DNA from: Methylococcaceae bacterium
Lineage (GTDB): Bacteria > Pseudomonadota > Gammaproteobacteria > Methylococcales > Methylomonadaceae
Direction: 5' to 3'
NCBI GenBank assembly: GCA_024636875.1
Contig: JAGXGJ010000051.1
Coordinates: 1 to 38,431, forward strand
Length of the DNA: 38,431 nt
Shown: piece by piece, positions 1 to 10,400 of the stretch
Layout of the letters: the number at the start of each line of letters is the position of its first letter
Position numbering within the stretch: the stretch's first letter is position 1
Notes under the pieces: model-generated
What the model was told of the DNA's origin: nothing
What the model saw: only the letters and a program-made list of their open reading frames with translations
The model's database searches: none
Made by a program: the position numbers and the translations under genes

Positions 1-5
1 AGCGT

Positions 6-22
6 TGAGGGGAAACCCCTCA
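6..22. repeat. short perfect hairpin TGAGGGG-AAA-CCCCTCA
   Basis: Direct reading: 7-bp perfect stem, 3-nt loop. Confidence 0.5.
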
Positions 23-227
23 GCTGAGTCCGTCTATTATACAGACCAACCCCAGTTAGTCAATAGCTTTTGAACTTTTATTCACTGCCCCGGTCTCGTT
101 GCAATTTTACTTGCCTCGAAAAGCCGATCATTTTAACCTGCCTAGCTTTTTTGTCAATGATGACTATAAATTTTGTTTGCCAGTATTACTGGTAGATTCA
201 TCCTATCAAAATAGATGCAAAAGCAGG

Positions 228-332
228 TATAGGAGCCAAAGTTGGTAAAACGACCATTGTAATACCCTCACCCTAACCCTCTCCCAAAGGGAGAGGGAAC
301 TTTGTGTCGCTTTACCAACGTCGGACTCTATA
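228..332 (-). repeat. MITE-like element copy 1 (105 bp), imperfect terminal inverted repeats TATAGGAGCCAAAGTTGGTAAA.../...TTTACCAACGTCGGACTCTATA
   Basis: Near-identical, in inverted orientation, to 5812..5916 and 32688..32798. Confidence 0.85.
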
Positions 333-342
333 CCTCAAGACT

Positions 343-374
343 GCTATAGAAACTTTTCAGAAAGTTTCTATAGC
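343..374. repeat. perfect 14-bp-stem hairpin GCTATAGAAACTTT-TCAG-AAAGTTTCTATAGC
   Basis: Direct reading of the inverted repeat; 11 bp from the MITE-like copy 1. Confidence 0.7.
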
Positions 375-664
375 ATCTGGTCTAAATTTTCAGGCCTACT
401 ATACTAATATTACATTTAACCAATAAATTAAAGAAGATGACAAAATGTATGCGAAGGCGACTATCCCGGTCCTTATTTCCGAATTCCTTTTTTGCCACAA
501 CCCCAAACAGGGAACAATAAGTTTCGTCCAGGCCTCTGGCTGCCCATCAGACCCCAGTGAACGATACCGCAACCCGGATGCTGGCGGTCTGAATAGAGCA
601 GTCAATGACGGGAACGACAGCATCGCAGTGAATACATCAGTTAATTGCTGGAGGAATATCTAAT

Positions 665-1471
665 ATGAAAGTTGTACTTTTCTGCGGGGGACATGGAACC
701 CGCTTGCGGGACCTTTCTGGTGAACTCCCTAAGCCAATGGTTAATATAGGACACAGGCCTATACTTTGGCATGTTATGAAATACTATGCTTATTACGGGC
801 ATAAAGATTTTATCTTATGTTTAGGATATAGAGCCCTAGCAATCAAAGAATTCTTTCTTAATTACAATGAATGTGTTTCCAACGATTTCATCATGACAAA
901 TAGTGGCAAGGAAATCAATCTAGTACAAAATGATATTGCAGATTGGAAAATTACATTTGTAGATACCGGTCTAAACTCAAACATTGGTCAGCGCTTAAAA
1001 AGGGTTGAGAAATACCTCGTTGGAGAGAAGTATTTCCTGGCCAATTATTCTGACGGATTAACCGACTTACCTCTGCCTGAGATGATCGATGTTTTTAAAA
1101 AAAGTGGGGATATCGCTACATTTCTCTGCGTCAAACCCTCGCACAGTTTTTCACTTGTGTCTCTTGTAAATGGGGATAGGGTTGAAAAAATAGAACCTGT
1201 TCAAGATACGAATTTAATTATTAATGGCGGTTTTTTTGTTTTTAAGCATGAAATCTTTCGATATATTAAATATGGCGAGGAATTAATCAGCGAGCCGTTT
1301 CAACGATTAATCGCAGAGCACAAATTGATGGGTTATAAATACGATAAATTCTGGCAATGTATGGATACCTTTAAAGAGCAAAAAGAATTAAATGAAAGAT
1401 TTGAGAGGGGCGATGCACCTTGGGTAGTCTGGAAGCGAAAATCTCGTGATTATGAAAGGATAATGGGATGA
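665..1471 (+). CDS. sugar nucleotidyltransferase, glucose-1-phosphate cytidylyltransferase (RfbF)-like
   Basis: N-terminal VVLFCGGHGTRLRD...LPKPMVNIGHRPILWHVMKYYAYYGHKDFILCLGY typical of RfbF-type NTP transferases. Confidence 0.85.
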   Translation: MKVVLFCGGHGTRLRDLSGELPKPMVNIGHRPILWHVMKYYAYYGHKDFILCLGYRALAIKEFFLNYNECVSNDFIMTNSGKEINLVQNDIADWKITFVDTGLNSNIGQRLKRVEKYLVGEKYFLANYSDGLTDLPLPEMIDVFKKSGDIATFLCVKPSHSFSLVSLVNGDRVEKIEPVQDTNLIINGGFFVFKHEIFRYIKYGEELISEPFQRLIAEHKLMGYKYDKFWQCMDTFKEQKELNERFERGDAPWVVWKRKSRDYERIMG

Positions 1472-2121
1472 AGACAATTGGATTTACCTCTCAAAAAAAC
1501 CAGTCCATAACGATATTGTGTTTGGGCGCCCACAGTGATGATATTGAAATCGGTTGTGGAGGCACTGTATTACGGCTATTAACTGAATATAACAATGTCG
1601 ATGCTCACTGGGTGGTTTTCGGCGCAAGTGGCATTAGAAATGCCGAAGCATTGGTGAGTGCAGATAAATTCCTAATGATGGCAAGAAGCAAACATGTTGT
1701 CGTAGAAAATTTCAAGGATGGCTTTTTCCCCTACATGGGGGGAGAAATTAAAACTTTTTTTGAAAAACTAAAACAAGAAATAAATCCAGATATAATTTTC
1801 ACTCATTATCGTCATGACCGCCACCAGGACCATCGACTCATTTCAGAACTGACCTGGAATACCTTCAGGGACCACCTGATCCTCGAATACGAAATCATGA
1901 AATATGATGGTGATATCGGTAATCCGAATTTTTTCGTTCATCTGGATTGTCATACCTGTCAGAAAAAGATAACGCAGATCGAGGAGACTTTCAAATCACA
2001 ATCGGGCCACCACTGGTTTAACGAGAGTGCTTTTTTTGCGTTGCTCAGGCTTAGAGGAATTGAATGTAATGCCCCGGAAAGCTATGCGGAGGGCTTTTAC
2101 TGTCGCAAAATTGTGATCTGA
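1468..2121 (+). CDS. PIG-L/LmbE family deacetylase
   Basis: ILCLGAHSDDIEIGCGGT and THYRHDRHQDHR motifs; ATGA-overlap with upstream gene. Confidence 0.85.
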   Translation: MKTIGFTSQKNQSITILCLGAHSDDIEIGCGGTVLRLLTEYNNVDAHWVVFGASGIRNAEALVSADKFLMMARSKHVVVENFKDGFFPYMGGEIKTFFEKLKQEINPDIIFTHYRHDRHQDHRLISELTWNTFRDHLILEYEIMKYDGDIGNPNFFVHLDCHTCQKKITQIEETFKSQSGHHWFNESAFFALLRLRGIECNAPESYAEGFYCRKIVI

Positions 2122-2292
2122 CATCTCCGAATTCTTACCTGGTCACCCACAAGCTTCAGCCAAAATTAAACCGGAGGAAGCCCAGGAATTCCTCAAGTAC
2201 CGTCACCTGTATAATTTGTGTATAACGATGAGAACTCCAGCTTGGGAATACGCGAATAGCCGAATTTTGCATTTATTATATAAATTCAAGAT

Positions 2293-3066
2293 CTATAGAT
2301 ATAAAAACTTTTCAACCCGTTCTATAAAAACACCCGGCTGTTGGACATGCAGCCAATGGCCGGCATTGGCAATAACGGTCAGCATAGCCTCTGGAAACAA
2401 GGCTCTCACGTCATCGATCTTGACATAGCCGGATTCTTCGCCCGCCAGAAACAAGGTTTTTCCGATAAACGCCGCACTATGCTTAACGCTGGGAAAGGCG
2501 GCGATATTGGGCGCCATCCGGTAAAAAATATCCAGATCAATGCGCCAGCAATACGCGCCATCCTTGAGGACAAGATTTTGCAATAAAAACTGGCGATAAC
2601 CGAGTTCGGGTATCGCCGACGCAAGCAGTTGCTCTGCCTGTTTTCGATTGCTGATTTCATGCAGCGGCAACGCTTTTAACGCATGAATCAGGCCGTCAAA
2701 AGAGTGTGTATAGCTGACGGGGGCAATATCCACCACAATCAACTTATCCATGCGCTCAGGATGATTCATCGCGAACCACATCGCCACTTTACCGCCCATG
2801 CTGTGCCCCAGCAAACTGGCTGTAGTTAAGCCTTGTTCGTCCATAAACAACAACAGATCCTCTGACATGGCCGGATAGTCCATTACCGGATGGTGTGGCG
2901 ACGCGCCATGATTACGCAAATCCAGCAGATAAACATGGAACCTGGCAGCCAGTTTTTCCGCTACCTGCCGCCAGTTACGCGAGGATGCGAAAAAACCATG
3001 CAGAATAATAATCGGAGCATCATCGGGACTGCCCAATTCTTCAAAAGTTAATTTCACGGCTTCCAT
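2293..3066 (-). CDS. alpha/beta fold hydrolase (YbfF-like esterase); start placed at MEAVKLTFEELG rather than the longest ORF
   Basis: ILHGFFASSRNW, LLGHSMGGKVAM nucleophile elbow, NAGHWLHVQQP histidine region. Confidence 0.85.
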   Translation of the reverse strand: MEAVKLTFEELGSPDDAPIIILHGFFASSRNWRQVAEKLAARFHVYLLDLRNHGASPHHPVMDYPAMSEDLLLFMDEQGLTTASLLGHSMGGKVAMWFAMNHPERMDKLIVVDIAPVSYTHSFDGLIHALKALPLHEISNRKQAEQLLASAIPELGYRQFLLQNLVLKDGAYCWRIDLDIFYRMAPNIAAFPSVKHSAAFIGKTLFLAGEESGYVKIDDVRALFPEAMLTVIANAGHWLHVQQPGVFIERVEKFLYL

Positions 3067-3788
3067 TAAGCAAACACGAACAATGCGCCCATCAAGCCGC
3101 CAAAAATTCCGCCCCAAACAACAAGCCAGCCCAAATGCTCACGAATGATCGCCTGAACCATTTCCTTAACCAGTTGCGGCGTTAATTCATTGAGGCGCTT
3201 GTCAATGACTGCTTCAATTTTATCGACAATATCGACCCCAATTTTATGCGCGTCCAGACCGTGCTTGAGTGCAGCTTTAAAGCGGTCAGACTCAATCATG
3301 TCGACCAGCGTGATTTTCATTTTTTCGGTAAACGGTTCTTTTAAAGGAGCCAGGGCTTCTTCGCCGCCCATCATTAGCAACATGCCGCCAAAAGAAGAAC
3401 CCATAATTGATGAAACCAGGCTTTCATAAATCCTGTCATAATCAACTGCATTCAAGAGAGGCTCCAGATTCAGCATCTTACTGCCCTGCTCTTCCTCTGT
3501 TTCAATAAATTGTTCGATATTATTTGCAGTAAAAAACTGCTGCATCATGAGTTGCTTGATTGAAAGTTTAAATTCCTCAAAGCGATTTGGTATAACCCCG
3601 GAACCATATAAAAAAGGCACCTTCTCAAACAGCATATAAATTGCCAGCCAATTGGTGACCGCCCCTGACAAGGCGAAAAAACCGATGGACTTGATCAATT
3701 CCTGTTGTAAAGGGCTTATGTAGCCGGTGGCAATGATGACAAGCGCAACAAGATTGGTAACAAAGCTTTTGTTAAAAAATTTTTTCAT
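3066..3788 (-). CDS. DUF445 family membrane protein
   Basis: N- and C-terminal hydrophobic segments, GALTNWLAIYMLFEKVPFLYGSGVIP-type motif of DUF445. Confidence 0.8.
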   Translation of the reverse strand: MKKFFNKSFVTNLVALVIIATGYISPLQQELIKSIGFFALSGAVTNWLAIYMLFEKVPFLYGSGVIPNRFEEFKLSIKQLMMQQFFTANNIEQFIETEEEQGSKMLNLEPLLNAVDYDRIYESLVSSIMGSSFGGMLLMMGGEEALAPLKEPFTEKMKITLVDMIESDRFKAALKHGLDAHKIGVDIVDKIEAVIDKRLNELTPQLVKEMVQAIIREHLGWLVVWGGIFGGLMGALFVFA

Positions 3789-5182
3789 CGTTTTTTAATA
3801 AAAAGATCGGTAATCGTGCCTTCAATCATTTCAGCTGACAATCCCAGTGTTTCGGCCAGAGTGGGATGTGCATGAACTGTTAAGGCCAGGTCTTCGATAT
3901 TGGCGCCCATTTCCAATGCCAGCACGGCTTCCGCAATCAATTCACCGGCATTGGTCCCCACGATACCCGCGCCAAGGATACGCCCGGTTTCTTTATCGGA
4001 AAGTAATTTCGTTACACCTTCCTTGCGCCCTATGCTTAAAGAACGGCCACTGGCTGCCCACGGAAAAGCCGCTTTTTCATAAGCGATGCCTTGAGCTTTG
4101 ACATCATTTTCAGTTAAACCCATCCAGGCTATTTCAGGGTCGGTATAGGCCACGGAAGGAATCGTCAATGCCTGCCACTCAGTTGCCATGCCTGCAATCA
4201 CTTCGGCGGCAATTTTGCCTTCATGTGTTGCTTTATGCGCCAGCATCGGGTTACCAACAACATCGCCAATTGCAAAAATATGCTTTACATTGGTGCGCTG
4301 CTGTTTATCAACACTGATAAATCCGCGTTCATCGACATTAATCCCGGCTTTATCGGCATCGAGTAAATGGCCATTAGGCCTACGCCCTACGGCAACCAGC
4401 ACTTTATCGAAAATATCCGATTCCGGTGCGGTTTTACCTTCGAAGGCGACTTTCAATCCTTCTGTTAAGGGTTCGATACTTTTAACTTTAGTTTCCAGAA
4501 AGATATTGTCATAGTCTTTCTTGATTTTAACCATAAGTGGCTTGACCAAATCCTTATCGCAACCGGGGATAATTTGCTCCTGCATTTCTACAATAGTGAT
4601 TTTACTACCCAGCGCGTTATAAACAGTCGCCATTTCCAGGCCAATAATACCACCACCGACTATCAACAGTTTTTTTGGAATATCTTCAAGATTGAGGGCA
4701 TCGGTTGAATCCATTAACCTTGGATCATCATTCGGAAATGCAGGAATTTTTACCGGCTGGGACCCGACTGCGATAATGGCCTGGTCAAATTCTATCAGCT
4801 GAGTGTCAACTTGAACTTGCGTATCCGACACAAACCGTCCTGTACCGTTAACAACCGTCACATTGCGCTGTTTTGCCAGCGCCGCCAAGCCGGTATTAAG
4901 CTGGGAACTGATCTTGTTTTTCCAGGTGCGCAATTGTTCCAGATTAATCTCAGGTTCTGAAAAGTTAATCCCTGCCGGATTTAATTCTTTGGCTTCATTT
5001 AACACATTAGCCACATGCAACAGGGTTTTTGAAGGGATACAACCGACGTTCAAACAAACACCGCCTAATACCGGATAACGTTCAACCAGGGTCACCTGTT
5101 TACCCAAATCAGCCGCGCGAAACGCCGCTGTATAACCGCCAGGGCCACCGCCCAGCACCAGAACTTGTGTTTTCAATTGCAT
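3785..5182 (-). CDS. lpdA: dihydrolipoyl dehydrogenase
   Basis: GGGPGGYTAAFRAADLGKQVTLVE, redox GGVCLNVGCIPSK, C-terminal HAHPTLAE. Confidence 0.95.
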   Translation of the reverse strand: MQLKTQVLVLGGGPGGYTAAFRAADLGKQVTLVERYPVLGGVCLNVGCIPSKTLLHVANVLNEAKELNPAGINFSEPEINLEQLRTWKNKISSQLNTGLAALAKQRNVTVVNGTGRFVSDTQVQVDTQLIEFDQAIIAVGSQPVKIPAFPNDDPRLMDSTDALNLEDIPKKLLIVGGGIIGLEMATVYNALGSKITIVEMQEQIIPGCDKDLVKPLMVKIKKDYDNIFLETKVKSIEPLTEGLKVAFEGKTAPESDIFDKVLVAVGRRPNGHLLDADKAGINVDERGFISVDKQQRTNVKHIFAIGDVVGNPMLAHKATHEGKIAAEVIAGMATEWQALTIPSVAYTDPEIAWMGLTENDVKAQGIAYEKAAFPWAASGRSLSIGRKEGVTKLLSDKETGRILGAGIVGTNAGELIAEAVLALEMGANIEDLALTVHAHPTLAETLGLSAEMIEGTITDLFIKKR

Positions 5183-5811
5183 ACCTTCAAAATTAGTAAG
5201 TTGGATTTACCCAATTATTCAATTAGCATGGGAATTTGGAAAAGTGTTTTTGATCGTTGTGACAGGCACCGCTTTCATATTTAGAGTAACTCACATCACT
5301 CCGTCATAAATTCTGTATCGGCTTTGAGTAATTCTGTAAATAACAATTTTTATATGCTGACTCAATGATGATGCAAATGCACTTCTTGCAAATGTAAACC
5401 TAATTAAACACCTTTGAATTCAAATTCCTTGAAAATTGGAATAGCTTGATCTTGGCTGTTAGTAAATTAAATTGCTGTGATCATCTTGCACCTAGATAAA
5501 CGGTGCTAACCATATGATACTTGACTGCCTACGTCAACCATAGGCCATATATCAAGTAAATTGTTAACCCCCCGCCACTTATGTTCAGCTTCACATTTTA
5601 CACCTGACTAATGCGAAGGAATAATAAAAGTCGGTACACAAATTTATTTTGAATAATAAAGCTTGTACACAAGAAATCTTAATATTTAATCTTTGTCATG
5701 CAATACAACTTTATCTTGAATGGAAATTCCCGGTTATCCAACCTGCATCCAGTAAAATTCCATCCTTTAGGTAACACCCAAAAAATACCCCAGTATTTTT
5801 TGACTTACACA

Positions 5812-5916
5812 TATAGAGTCCGACGTTGGTAAAGCGACACAAAGTCCCCTCTCCCTTTGGGAGAGGGTTAGGGTGAGGGTATTACAAAGGTCGCTTTACC
5901 AACTTTGGCTCCTATA
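5812..5916 (+). repeat. MITE-like element copy 2 (105 bp)
   Basis: TATAGAGTCCGACGTTGGTAAAGCGACACAAAGTCCCCTCTCCC...GGTCGCTTTACCAACTTTGGCTCCTATA; same as copies at 228..332 (inverted) and 32688..32798. Confidence 0.88.
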
Positions 5917-6013
5917 AGTCGCTCTATACACGCCATACACGACGGGATTCGGCATACAGTGCTTATAGCTGTGTTTGCGGTTTATCATTCATTCAGACAG
6001 TTGTCGTTCGGCT

Positions 6014-6090
6014 GTGGGAGCGATGCCCACATCGCGACTAAAGGGGAACATCTGGCGTTGAGCTAGTCGCGATGTGGGCATCGCTCCCAC
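6014..6090. repeat. REP/BIME-like inverted repeat pair GTGGGAGCGATGCCCACATCGCGACTA ... TAGTCGCGATGTGGGCATCGCTCCCAC
   Basis: 27-bp perfectly complementary arms at 6014-6040 and 6064-6090. Confidence 0.85.
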
Positions 6091-6254
6091 AAAATGCCTT
6101 GCATGTAACACTGAGTTTTTGTTGAGTAAATCGATAATGTGCCTTAAGCTTGAAATTTTAAAATCAATAAACTGATCATTTACCTTTATCGGAAAGCATT
6201 TCCAATAATGGTTCGAATTAAAAATAACCTGCACTCAACACTTATGGTTAAACT

Positions 6255-6848
6255 GTGACTCCTATTTACAACGCAGAAATTTCTGCCGGCTCCCTTATGC
6301 CCCTGGAGAGTCGGCGGATTGCCGCTTTGTTACTGACTCATCCCGATGATAAAGGGTGGAGACAGGCGTTAGTCGAAGACAATCTGCTGCAGAAGAATGC
6401 TCCAGCTACTGCTTTACGCCAAGCCAAATTAATCAGGAATCGTCTGAACACGCTTGATGTTACCACTTGGGAAATGATCGCCAATCGTGAACAAGAAGTT
6501 GTTATTCAGTTATTATTGGTTGCAGCAGTCACACATAGCCGACTTTTAGCGGATTTTATTTCGGATGTGTATATAGATCACCAGCGCCGATTGAACCTGG
6601 CAATCACCCCCGGTGATTGGGAAGGTTTTTTAACCGAATGCAGCCACAAAGATTCATCAGTGAATCAATGGTCAGCCTCAACGCAAGCTAAACTATTCCA
6701 AGTCATCCTTCGCATCCTTACAGAAGCCAAATATCTTGAAAGCACACGCAGCATGAAACTCACTCCGCAGTCTTTACATCCCGATGTTCGGCGTTATTTG
6801 TCAGGTCATGGAGAGTCTGCCTTAATAGAACTTTTGGAGCGTGCATAA
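6255..6848 (+). CDS. brxA: BREX inner membrane/DUF1819 family protein BrxA
   Basis: IYNAEISAGSLMPLESRRIAALLL; first gene of the canonical type I BREX order. Confidence 0.92.
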   Translation: MTPIYNAEISAGSLMPLESRRIAALLLTHPDDKGWRQALVEDNLLQKNAPATALRQAKLIRNRLNTLDVTTWEMIANREQEVVIQLLLVAAVTHSRLLADFISDVYIDHQRRLNLAITPGDWEGFLTECSHKDSSVNQWSASTQAKLFQVILRILTEAKYLESTRSMKLTPQSLHPDVRRYLSGHGESALIELLERA

Positions 6849-7435
6849 TGGCACTGTCTTTCGAGGAACGGCTCAATCAAATTCTGCCCAAAATAGGTTC
6901 TGATGAATTCCTGAACAGTAAAGGTTTAGGCAATGAAATCGGTTTCTGGATTTTCGATTACCCACCCGAACGGGAAATTGAGATGCGGGACTTTTTGACC
7001 CGAACGGTTCTTACCAGTCTTAATAAATCACAACCACCCATTCGGACAGGCGTCATTAATTTATTCGATCTTGTCATCCAGTTACTTCAGGAACGACAAC
7101 TGCTCGATAAGGCTATCGACATGCAACGGACAAAAGGTGATGAAGCGGTCATGGCGGCTTTACGACCGGTGCTTAAAGAAGATAAATTGGCTCAAAAAGT
7201 GGTTACCATGGTTGATCTCGATAATATTGATCTACTTATGCTTTGGGGTGTCGGTAGCGCTTATCCTATGCTTAGAACCCACACCTTGCTGTCTGCGCTA
7301 CATCCATTAATGGGCAGAACGCCTTTACTGATGTTTTACCCAGGCCGCTATGACGGCTATTCGTTGCGCCTGTTCAATAAATTATCCGAAGATCATTACT
7401 ACCGCGCCTTCAGGTTGATACCTGAGGTGCAATAA
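6848..7435 (+). CDS. brxB: BREX DUF1788 family protein BrxB
   Basis: FEERLNQILPKI...GNEIGFWIFDYPPEREIEMRDFL; LLMLWGVGSAYPMLRTHTLL; LMFYPGRYDGYSLRLF. Confidence 0.93.
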   Translation: MALSFEERLNQILPKIGSDEFLNSKGLGNEIGFWIFDYPPEREIEMRDFLTRTVLTSLNKSQPPIRTGVINLFDLVIQLLQERQLLDKAIDMQRTKGDEAVMAALRPVLKEDKLAQKVVTMVDLDNIDLLMLWGVGSAYPMLRTHTLLSALHPLMGRTPLLMFYPGRYDGYSLRLFNKLSEDHYYRAFRLIPEVQ

Positions 7436-7451
7436 CCGAGAAGAAAACGAC

Positions 7452-10400
7452 ATGGAAATAAGGGAGCTGTTCACCAAGCCTATTGACCGCCCGATCAATG
7501 GAGTCATCAAGGCCGACCAATTAGATGCTGAAAGTGTCTGGCAGGAATTGGAAGAGTACGTTGTCACCAAACAGCTCACCGAATATTTTCGGAAGTTTTT
7601 CGATGCTTATCTGGCAGCCGCAGAACAGCCCAAAGACTCGACTATTACAGCACGCATGGGCGTCTGGGTATCCGGATTCTTCGGCTCAGGAAAATCACAT
7701 TACATCAAAATACTGTCCTACTTGCTGGAAAATATTGAGGCCATTGACCCCAAAACCGGCAACCCTAAAAAAGCGGCTGATTTTTTTGACGAACACAAAA
7801 TCAAAGACCCGCTGCTGTTGGCTGACATCCACAAAGCCATTAAAGGTACTGCTGATGTCATCCTGTTTAATATCGATGCCAAGGCCGATGCAAAATCCGA
7901 CCGCGATGCCATCGTCCAGGTGTTTCTGCGGGTGTTTAACGAAAAGCAGGGACTTTGTGGTGATGCGCCCCATATTGCCGAAATGGAGCGTTATCTGATT
8001 GCCAAAGGCGCTTACGATACTTTCAAAACAATCTTTCAGGCTCGAAACGGCAATACCTGGCAACAAGAGCGTGATGCCGTGGATTTCCTGCGTGATGAGG
8101 TGATTGCCGCCTTGGCACAAGCACTCAACATGACTGAAGAATCGGCTGGACGTTGGTTTGATAACGCCCGTGATGATTACCGTATCAACATCGAAGGCTT
8201 GGCAAAACTGGTGCGTGATTATCTGGACACCAAACCCGCCGGTCATCGACTTATTTTTTTGGCTGATGAAGTTGGACAGTTTATCGGTGATAACACCCAA
8301 CTCATGTTGAGCCTGCAAACCATCGTTGAACAGTTGGGTACACTGTGCCAGGGACGCGCCTGGGTTATTGTCACCAGCCAGGAAGATATTGATGCCGCCA
8401 TTGGTGAGACCAACAAGGCTAAATCTCAGGACTTCTCCAAAATTCAAGGCCGTTTCCATACCCGGCTGTCTTTGTCCGGAGCCAATACTGACGAGGTCAT
8501 AGGCCAGCGCTTGCTGGCTAAAACTGAGCAAGCCCATGTTGCGTTAAGGGATGTATTTGCTCAAAAGGGCGACATCATAAACAACCAGCTGTCCTTTCTT
8601 GGCAATGCTGTCAATCTTCGTGGTTACCGGGATGCCGCCGAATTTGTGGCCTATTATCCGTTTACCCCTTATCAATTTCAATTGCTGCAAAAAATCTTCG
8701 AATCGATTCGCAAAGTCGGGGCAACTGGCCAACATTTATCGCGTGGTGAACGCTCCTTACTGAATGCCTTCCAGTCAGCTGCCGTACAAAATGCCGGCAA
8801 GCCCATTAATACCTTAATACCTCTCTATGATTTTTATCCGTCCATCGACAGCTTTATTGATAGCGTCGCCAAGAGATCAATTGATCAAGCCCCCTACAAC
8901 GAAGCTCTGGAACCCTACGATACCCTGTTACTTAAGGCTTTATTCCTGATTCGCTACATTTCCGAAACCATCAAGCCTACCATCGACAATCTGGCAACCC
9001 TCTGTGTTGATGAAGTGGATGCCGATAAACTCAGTCTTAAGCGCCGAATTCAGGAATCTTTAGCCAGACTGGAACAACAACAATTAGTTAGCCGTAACGG
9101 TGATCACTGGTTTTTCCTGACCAATGAAGAACGCGATGTTGCCAGAGAGTTGGGGCATGTGGACGTTTCATCAGCGGAAAGAACACGTTTGCTGTCTGAG
9201 CTGGTTTTTGAAGACATCCTCAGAGGGCAAACCAAAGTCAGGCATCGTAACACCAAAGGAGACTACGACTTTAACCGCCTGCTTGATGGTGCGCCGTGGA
9301 AAACGGCTAATCATACGCTAACGCTGGAAATCCTCAGCCCCTTGGGTGATGACTACGAACGGATGCACGAGGCCACTTGCATCATGCGCAGTAGCGAGTC
9401 AACGGGTCGAGCGATCATCCGCATGGCAGAAGGCCAACGGCTCTACGAAGAACTCACGCTTTATCTGCAAATTGAAAAATACATCATCAGTCCTAAAGCC
9501 GGACAGGCAACGCCGTCATTAAAACGTATCCTGGCTGACCGTAAAGAAGAAAACCGTGATCGAAAACTGCGTTTGGTCGAACAACTCAGCCATCTGATGA
9601 CCACTGGAGATTTTTATGTGTTGGGGCAAAAGCCCGGCATTAAAGCCGGATTGCATCCGGCCAGCCTGCTGGATGAAGTAGTCAATTATTTAATTGCCAA
9701 CACCTACAGTAAACTGCCTTATCTTAAATACCGCACACCAGACCCCATTGCAGAAATCAAAGCCGTTCTTTCCGGCGGTGATATTAAGCCGCTCTTGCAA
9801 GACACCCGGAACGAAGAACTTAACCCACTGGCAGTCAACGAACTGCGTCAATACCTGTTACTGGCAGCCTCAGAAAAGCGCGTGTTATTGTCCGATATAA
9901 TCGACCGATTTACCGGTATTCCCTGGGGCTGGAAACCGGAATGGGAAATTGTCTTGCTGCTTGCCAAGCTTTATATGGCCGGTGAGATTAAATTGATGCT
10001 CGAAGGCGCTGACATTGAACCAAAAGCTGCCATAGACCCCTTAACCAAATCGGTTCGATTTAAACAGGTTTCCCTACTCAAACGCAAACAACCACCTCCC
10101 GAATTGCTCAAACGCGCACGGGAATTGCACCGTGAACTGTTTGCCAAATTACCCAGAGAAGAGGAAGACGGCTTAATTACCGATACGCGTGACAGTTTCA
10201 CTACGTGGCAAAATGAACTTAAAAACTACAGTCATGCCGCAACCAGTAAATATTACCCCGGCAAAACAGTGATTGACCAAGCCATTAACCGCATTGGTAA
10301 ACAACTGGCTATTCGGGACAGTTACGAATTCATTGAAACCTTGCTTGCAGGCAAAGACGACTGGTTAGACCTGAGTGATGAGATTCACGATGTCATTAGC

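Noticed and set aside
445-663. 72-aa + ORF and opposing 399..623 ORF upstream of the nucleotidyltransferase
   Set aside because: Mutually overlapping, composition not protein-like, no family recognised.
5989-6234. 81-aa minus ORF upstream of brxA as a regulator
   Set aside because: Its C-terminal half is translation of the REP-like inverted repeat (VGAMPTSRLAQRQMFPFSRDVGIAPTAE); no DNA-binding domain seen.
7695-8537. 280-aa ORF on the minus strand opposite brxC
   Set aside because: Shadow ORF of the clearly coding brxC; no recognisable domain and no independent signals.
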